From the NCBI GenBank assembly GCA_023301785.1, contig JALZUF010000065.1, forward strand, positions 1 to 7,463: a stretch of DNA of 7,463 nucleotides. Reading direction: 5' to 3'. Made by a program: the position numbers and the translations under genes. The DNA comes from Alphaproteobacteria bacterium. GTDB taxonomy: Bacteria; Pseudomonadota; Alphaproteobacteria; Micavibrionales; Micavibrionaceae. Positions 4,382 to 7,463 of the stretch are shown one piece after another (position 1 is the first letter of the stretch; every line of letters starts with the position of its first letter). The notes under the pieces were generated by a model, which saw only the letters and a program-made list of their open reading frames with translations, ran no database searches and was not told the DNA's origin.

Positions 4382-7264
4382 TTAAGCAATGATGTTTCCA
4401 TTAGTGAAAAGTGTGGCTTCATCAAGCCCTGTTACGCCGTTAATGATGGCGATAGAACTATGCGCACCACCACCTGCGCCGTCCACTTCTATAATAGTAT
4501 CTGTGCCGTTGGCGTCATTAAAATTCAGATAATTCGCAATGTTGCCTGCATTTACAATACCACTTGTTATGAGATCGCTAATATCCAATTTATCATCTTC
4601 ACCAGCAGAAAAATCTGCAAGAATATCATTATCAATATAAGCATTTAGTAATTCAAAAATAAAAGTATCAGCACCATCACCGCCAAAAAGTGTGTCAACA
4701 CCCGCTCCACCCGTGAATGTATTGTCACCACCACCAGCTTCAGTGAGTAAACCTTCGTTTAGCGCAAAATAACCAACAGATTCTGCTCCTCCATGACTGG
4801 TCTCAGCATCTCTTGATTGTTCCTCTCCAATGAAAACATTTGCGGTGGTGGTGGTTATTGTACCTGCTTGCGAGTATGATGTATCGCCTCCATTAACAGT
4901 TTGCTGATCATGAACGAAAACGGGTGTATTAGCAAAAGTGCCACCAAAATTTATTGTCGTGGTAACATGAGTTACCAGGGTCGGTGCTGTCTGCCCGACC
5001 AAAAACCCACTTGCAGGGCTGCCTACCTCATCAATAGCGATCCAGCCAACATCTTCTGTAGCATGTGTACCATCTGCAATTTCTTCCTCTAACATATTAA
5101 CATTGAAACCCGTTATGCTAACACTTCTATTACGAGCTACAACCGCAGCGCTATCATTATCAGATATGATTTGTGATAGAACCACTGGTGCGGTGCCAAA
5201 AGCTGAATCGAATGTTACCGTTGTTTGCGCTTCATTTGTGACAGTACTTCTCCCCGCCTGAATGATTGCGCCATTATCAAGCGTGTGTGTCCCTTCTGAA
5301 ACAGCCAGCCAAGAAACATCCTCTGATAGAACGCGACTACCATCAAGGTAATCAAACTCATCAATTTGCCACTCAAAACCAGTTTCTGTTAGGTCTCTAA
5401 CCCTAACCGAGTAGAAATCACCATCATTATTTGTCATGTTTGACATCTTAACGACAGGGTTTAACAGTGTGGCTGAAAAAGTTACAGTATGCCAAGTTGT
5501 TGAATCTGTTTGAACAACTGTTTCAATACCTGATTCACCAATAATGGTTGCGCCATAAATGGTGTCATCGCCATCGCCGCCGATTAATGTGTCATCGCCT
5601 TCACCACCAAGGATAATATCGTCACCTGTGCCACCAGTAATATCATCGTTACCCTCAAGGCCAGTAAGAATATTGTTGCCATTCCCACCATTAATAATAT
5701 CAGCCGCAGAGCCGCCTGTTAAAGTATCTGCGAACCCTCCACCAGTAATTGTAAAAGCTTCTGTTTGACCAGACACACTAATTTCCACACCTGCGCCAGC
5801 ACTACTAGCAGATATTGTTCCTAACCCAACTAAGTTTCCATCAACAGAGCCATATGTGTTTAAGTTAGCTGAGGTTGAAGTAATATTCACAACGTCCGCC
5901 CCACCCAGAGTATCAAGCGTTGTTAAACCAGTTGTAAAGGAATCTAATTGAGCGCCTGTAATAGTTAAGTTATCTGCTCCTACAGAAAAAATAATACTAG
6001 ATGATTCTAAACCACTAATAGTTGGAGCTGTTAATGCTGTTACATTATGTGTGCCAGAAATGGATATTGTTTGTGAATCGGTACCTAAACCATAATCAAT
6101 TGTTGTAAATCCGTAGAGTTGAGTAATACTTAAAGTTACATCTTGATCACCATTAGAACCCGTTAATGTCTCAAGAGTTTCAAGTGTACCCGTTGTAAAA
6201 TCAACAGTACTAGCATGAGAAAGAATAAGTTCGTCCGTGCCTGTACCACCATAAATAGATTCACCTGCAGACCAGTCATTGGTCATGATATAAATTATAT
6301 CATCACCACCATCACCATAAATCTTATCAACACCAATGTTACCAATTAATATATCTGCTCCGTTACCACCATTGATAATATCATCACCAGCACCACCATA
6401 AGCGATATCAACACCATCACCACCATCTAAGGTGTCATTGTCCGCACCACCAATCAGAGTATCATCATCATCTCCGCCATATAAAAAATCAATACCGGCA
6501 CCACCAGAAAGTACATCATCACCAGCACCACCGCTTAAAACGTCATCACCACTATTTCCATTAACTTTATCGTCACCACCACCACCATGAACTTCATCAT
6601 TTCCATTTTGGCCAAACAAGCGGTCATCACCAGAACCGCCATAAACTGCATCATCTCCATCTCCGCCAAACAACCGATCATTGTTTGCCCCTCCAGAAAT
6701 AAGATCATTCCCTGCGCCCGTACGGATCATATCATTACCCCCGCCACCAGAAATCTTATCATTACCAGATCCTGTATATGCATAGTCATCACCAGCCAAC
6801 ATATCAAACACTGCATCTGATGTTTCCAAAATTTTTCGATAAAAATTATTGCTAACCGTAAATGTTTGCGTTGCGCCTACCATAAATTCACTGCCAGCAG
6901 GATCAGAATCGTCAAAAAGGAAATCACTGTCATTCGTATCAACACTTGCGATATCAACCGTTGAGTTGCTACCATTGGTCAAGCTATCTGATGAAAGATA
7001 GTTGCCAGTATTAACATATTGATTGTTGATTTTAACGGAGCGTATTTCGATTGTTCTGGGTACTTCAACGCTTACATCGTTAAAACGAAACTCCAAAGAA
7101 GAAGGTAAAGAACCGCCATAAGAAGGGGCTACTGAAATTGAAAAACCGCCAGAGGTGACTGAATAGCTACTTCCAAGTAAAACACCGTCTGCCCAGATTT
7201 CAAACTCTGGCACATCCGTTACATAGGAGCTAAAGAGCTCTAATTCTAGTGTGTAGCTTGGCAT
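4382..7264 (-). CDS. Type I secreted RTX protein with carbohydrate-binding-like domains
   Basis: A 960-residue acidic protein, Gly/Asp/Thr-rich, without a Sec signal peptide. Residues about 1-90 resemble the calcium-dependent xylan-binding module CBM60 (FEIWADGVLLG, LEFRFND, TIEIRSVKINN). RTX nonapeptide repeats (GGxGxDxUx) fill about 156-325, followed by a beta-rich spacer (326-506), a second array (507-571), three diverged lectin-like repeats (about 583-841) and a last short array (848-870). Residues about 866-960 match the VCA0849-type type I secretion target domain (DNDILADFSAGEDDKLDISDL). RTX repeats bind calcium and fold outside the cell after ABC-type export. No catalytic domain was recognised, so a polysaccharide-binding, adhesive or matrix role is inferred. 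No ABC transporter, adaptor or TolC gene lies in the window. Possible ribosome sites are GAGGAG and AAGG upstream of the ATG at 7264. Confidence 0.88.
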   Translation of the reverse strand: MPSYTLELELFSSYVTDVPEFEIWADGVLLGSSYSVTSGGFSISVAPSYGGSLPSSLEFRFNDVSVEVPRTIEIRSVKINNQYVNTGNYLSSDSLTNGSNSTVDIASVDTNDSDFLFDDSDPAGSEFMVGATQTFTVSNNFYRKILETSDAVFDMLAGDDYAYTGSGNDKISGGGGNDMIRTGAGNDLISGGANNDRLFGGDGDDAVYGGSGDDRLFGQNGNDEVHGGGGDDKVNGNSGDDVLSGGAGDDVLSGGAGIDFLYGGDDDDTLIGGADNDTLDGGDGVDIAYGGAGDDIINGGNGADILIGNIGVDKIYGDGGDDIIYIMTNDWSAGESIYGGTGTDELILSHASTVDFTTGTLETLETLTGSNGDQDVTLSITQLYGFTTIDYGLGTDSQTISISGTHNVTALTAPTISGLESSSIIFSVGADNLTITGAQLDSFTTGLTTLDTLGGADVVNITSTSANLNTYGSVDGNLVGLGTISASSAGAGVEISVSGQTEAFTITGGGFADTLTGGSAADIINGGNGNNILTGLEGNDDITGGTGDDIILGGEGDDTLIGGDGDDTIYGATIIGESGIETVVQTDSTTWHTVTFSATLLNPVVKMSNMTNNDGDFYSVRVRDLTETGFEWQIDEFDYLDGSRVLSEDVSWLAVSEGTHTLDNGAIIQAGRSTVTNEAQTTVTFDSAFGTAPVVLSQIISDNDSAAVVARNRSVSITGFNVNMLEEEIADGTHATEDVGWIAIDEVGSPASGFLVGQTAPTLVTHVTTTINFGGTFANTPVFVHDQQTVNGGDTSYSQAGTITTTTANVFIGEEQSRDAETSHGGAESVGYFALNEGLLTEAGGGDNTFTGGAGVDTLFGGDGADTFIFELLNAYIDNDILADFSAGEDDKLDISDLITSGIVNAGNIANYLNFNDANGTDTIIEVDGAGGGAHSSIAIINGVTGLDEATLFTNGNIIA
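4385..4669 (-). other. Type I secretion C-terminal target domain (in the RTX gene)
   Basis: This encodes residues about 866-960. It follows the VCA0849 subclass pattern: a final RTX turn (GADTFIF), an acidic DNDILADF..GEDDKLDISDL segment, a NYLNF strand, TIIEVDG, a hydrophobic IAIINGV strand and a terminal hydrophobic tail. In this family the uncleaved C-terminus is read by the ABC exporter. Confidence 0.75.
4742..5518 (-). repeat. Three tandem diverged lectin-like protein repeats (in the RTX gene)
   Basis: Residues about 583-668, 676-756 and 765-841 share one pattern. A T(V/I)xF strand is followed by an F..xPVV/PVF strand, a central strand often ending in GF, an acidic EE/DE segment, and a closing VSWLAV / VGWIAI / VGYFAL strand. 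Copies 2 and 3 are about 80 residues each and clearly diverged. The pattern resembles H-type lectin-like beta-sandwich repeats, which would bind sugars, but I place this by eye only. Confidence 0.55.
5552..5746 (-). repeat. RTX calcium-binding array 2 (in the RTX gene)
   Basis: Residues about 507-571 hold about seven nonapeptide units, for example GGTGDDIIL, GGEGDDTLI and GGDGDDTIY. They form a parallel beta roll that binds calcium between turns. The first units (FADTL, SAADII, NGNNIL) are degenerate and probably bind calcium poorly. Confidence 0.85.
6290..6799 (-). repeat. RTX calcium-binding array 1 (in the RTX gene)
   Basis: Residues about 156-325 hold about 18 tandem nonapeptides of the form GGxGxDxUx, such as GGDGDDAVY, GGSGDDRLF and GGAGDDVLS. 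At the DNA level they appear as a 27-base periodicity rich in CACC and ATCATC on the plus strand. Some units have lost the aspartate or glycine pattern (GNIGVDKIY, GGADNDTLD). Confidence 0.9.
6995..7264 (-). other. CBM60-like N-terminal domain (in the RTX gene)
   Basis: Residues about 1-90 form a predicted all-beta domain. The order FEIWADGVLLG, then LEFRFND, then R-TIEIRSVKIN matches my memory of the calcium-dependent xylan-binding module family (CBM60): a W/Y-aDG strand, an F-ND metal and sugar site, and an R-L/I-x-V closing strand. The domain is often found in secreted RTX-containing proteins. The sugar specificity cannot be read from the sequence. Confidence 0.55.
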
Positions 7265-7307
7265 GCTGCCTTACTTCTCCTCAATTTTAGGATTTTTACA
7301 GTCAAAT

Positions 7308-7326
7308 CAATAAGATAATCATTTTA
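7308..7326. promoter_or_regulatory. Weak Fur-box-like sequence upstream of the RTX gene
   Basis: CAATAAGATAATCATTTTA matches 13 of 19 bases of the classical Fur consensus, including an unbroken GATAATCATT (7314-7323). Inverted arms GATAA (7314-7318) and TTATC (7324-7328) surround it. It overlaps a candidate -10 for the RTX gene. In AT-rich DNA such a match can arise by chance. Confidence 0.3.
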
Positions 7327-7444
7327 TCAGAATACCAGAACTTCATTAATAAAAAATCAATTAATTAAGGAAAACAGACATTTTTAACTTTGTATCAGCA
7401 AGTGTTATTGAGCCTTATGCCTGACAGCAATATAGTTTTACACC

Positions 7445-7463
7445 GAGTGCCCGCTTTGGGTCG
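7445..7463 (+). repeat. Dispersed intergenic repeat, copy C (cut by window edge)
   Basis: GAGTGCCCGCTTTGGGTCG shares the 13-mer CCGCTTTGGGTCG exactly with copy B (4265-4277), and GAGTG(T/C)CCGCT with copy A. It is in the same orientation as copy B. The hairpin half is presumably beyond the window. Confidence 0.6.

Larger units (their letters stand above)
7265..7463. other. Upstream region of the RTX gene
   Basis: No gene is seen. On the minus strand, TAAAAT (7321-7326) is a possible -10 about 57 bases before the ATG, with a poor -35 (TTAATG) 17 bases further up. An alternative is an extended -10 TGGTATTCT slightly upstream. A Fur-like sequence overlaps the first candidate. The right edge contains copy C of the dispersed repeat. 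Confidence 0.4.

Noticed and set aside
5559..5768. Plus-strand open frame with a Pro/Ser-rich repetitive product
   Set aside because: It is antisense to RTX array 2. The SPSPP-like repeats are simply the reverse reading of Gly/Asp nonapeptide codons, and there is no ribosome site.
6290..6799. Regular short repeats that could suggest a CRISPR array
   Set aside because: The period is 27 bases with no distinct spacers, and it translates into RTX nonapeptides in the minus frame.

Overview
The window comes from an AT-rich Gram-negative bacterium: it has an outer-membrane receptor, a TonB-ExbB-ExbD energy-transducing set and a type I secreted RTX protein. The style (compact ExbB/ExbD, FecA-like receptor, RTX protein with a VCA0849-type C-terminus, short dispersed intergenic hairpin repeats) suggests a marine or aquatic proteobacterium, possibly an alphaproteobacterium. 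That placement is an impression, not a proof.

Layout. Positions 1-198 carry no gene but hold a long imperfect hairpin (10-46) and one copy of a short repeat (around 90-111). Positions 199-1864 are a minus-strand operon, tonB-exbB-exbD, with 12 bases between tonB and exbB and an overlap between exbB and exbD. Positions 1865-2004 are a divergent control region with two Fur-box-like palindromes and a good sigma70 promoter facing right. Positions 2005-4233 encode a FecA-like TonB-dependent receptor on the plus strand. Positions 4234-4381 separate two convergent genes and contain a second copy of the repeat, which folds as a hairpin. Positions 4382-7264 (minus) encode a 960-residue RTX protein with a predicted carbohydrate-binding N-terminus, two main nonapeptide arrays, three diverged lectin-like repeats and a type I secretion C-terminal domain. 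Positions 7265-7463 are its upstream region, ending in a third, edge-truncated copy of the repeat.

How the genes work together. The left half is a self-contained iron-uptake unit. The receptor binds a ferric chelate at the cell surface, ExbB/ExbD use the proton gradient to energise TonB, and TonB opens the receptor through its TonB box. Fur with iron would silence both directions from the shared intergenic region. No periplasmic binding protein or ABC permease is present here. The RTX protein is a separate transcription unit with no secretion genes beside it. It may bind polysaccharide at or outside the cell surface. A weak Fur-like site upstream of it hints, without proving, that it also responds to iron.

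I did not find a clearly new system. The least ordinary items are the domain architecture of the RTX protein and the short repeat whose same-orientation copies flank its gene.
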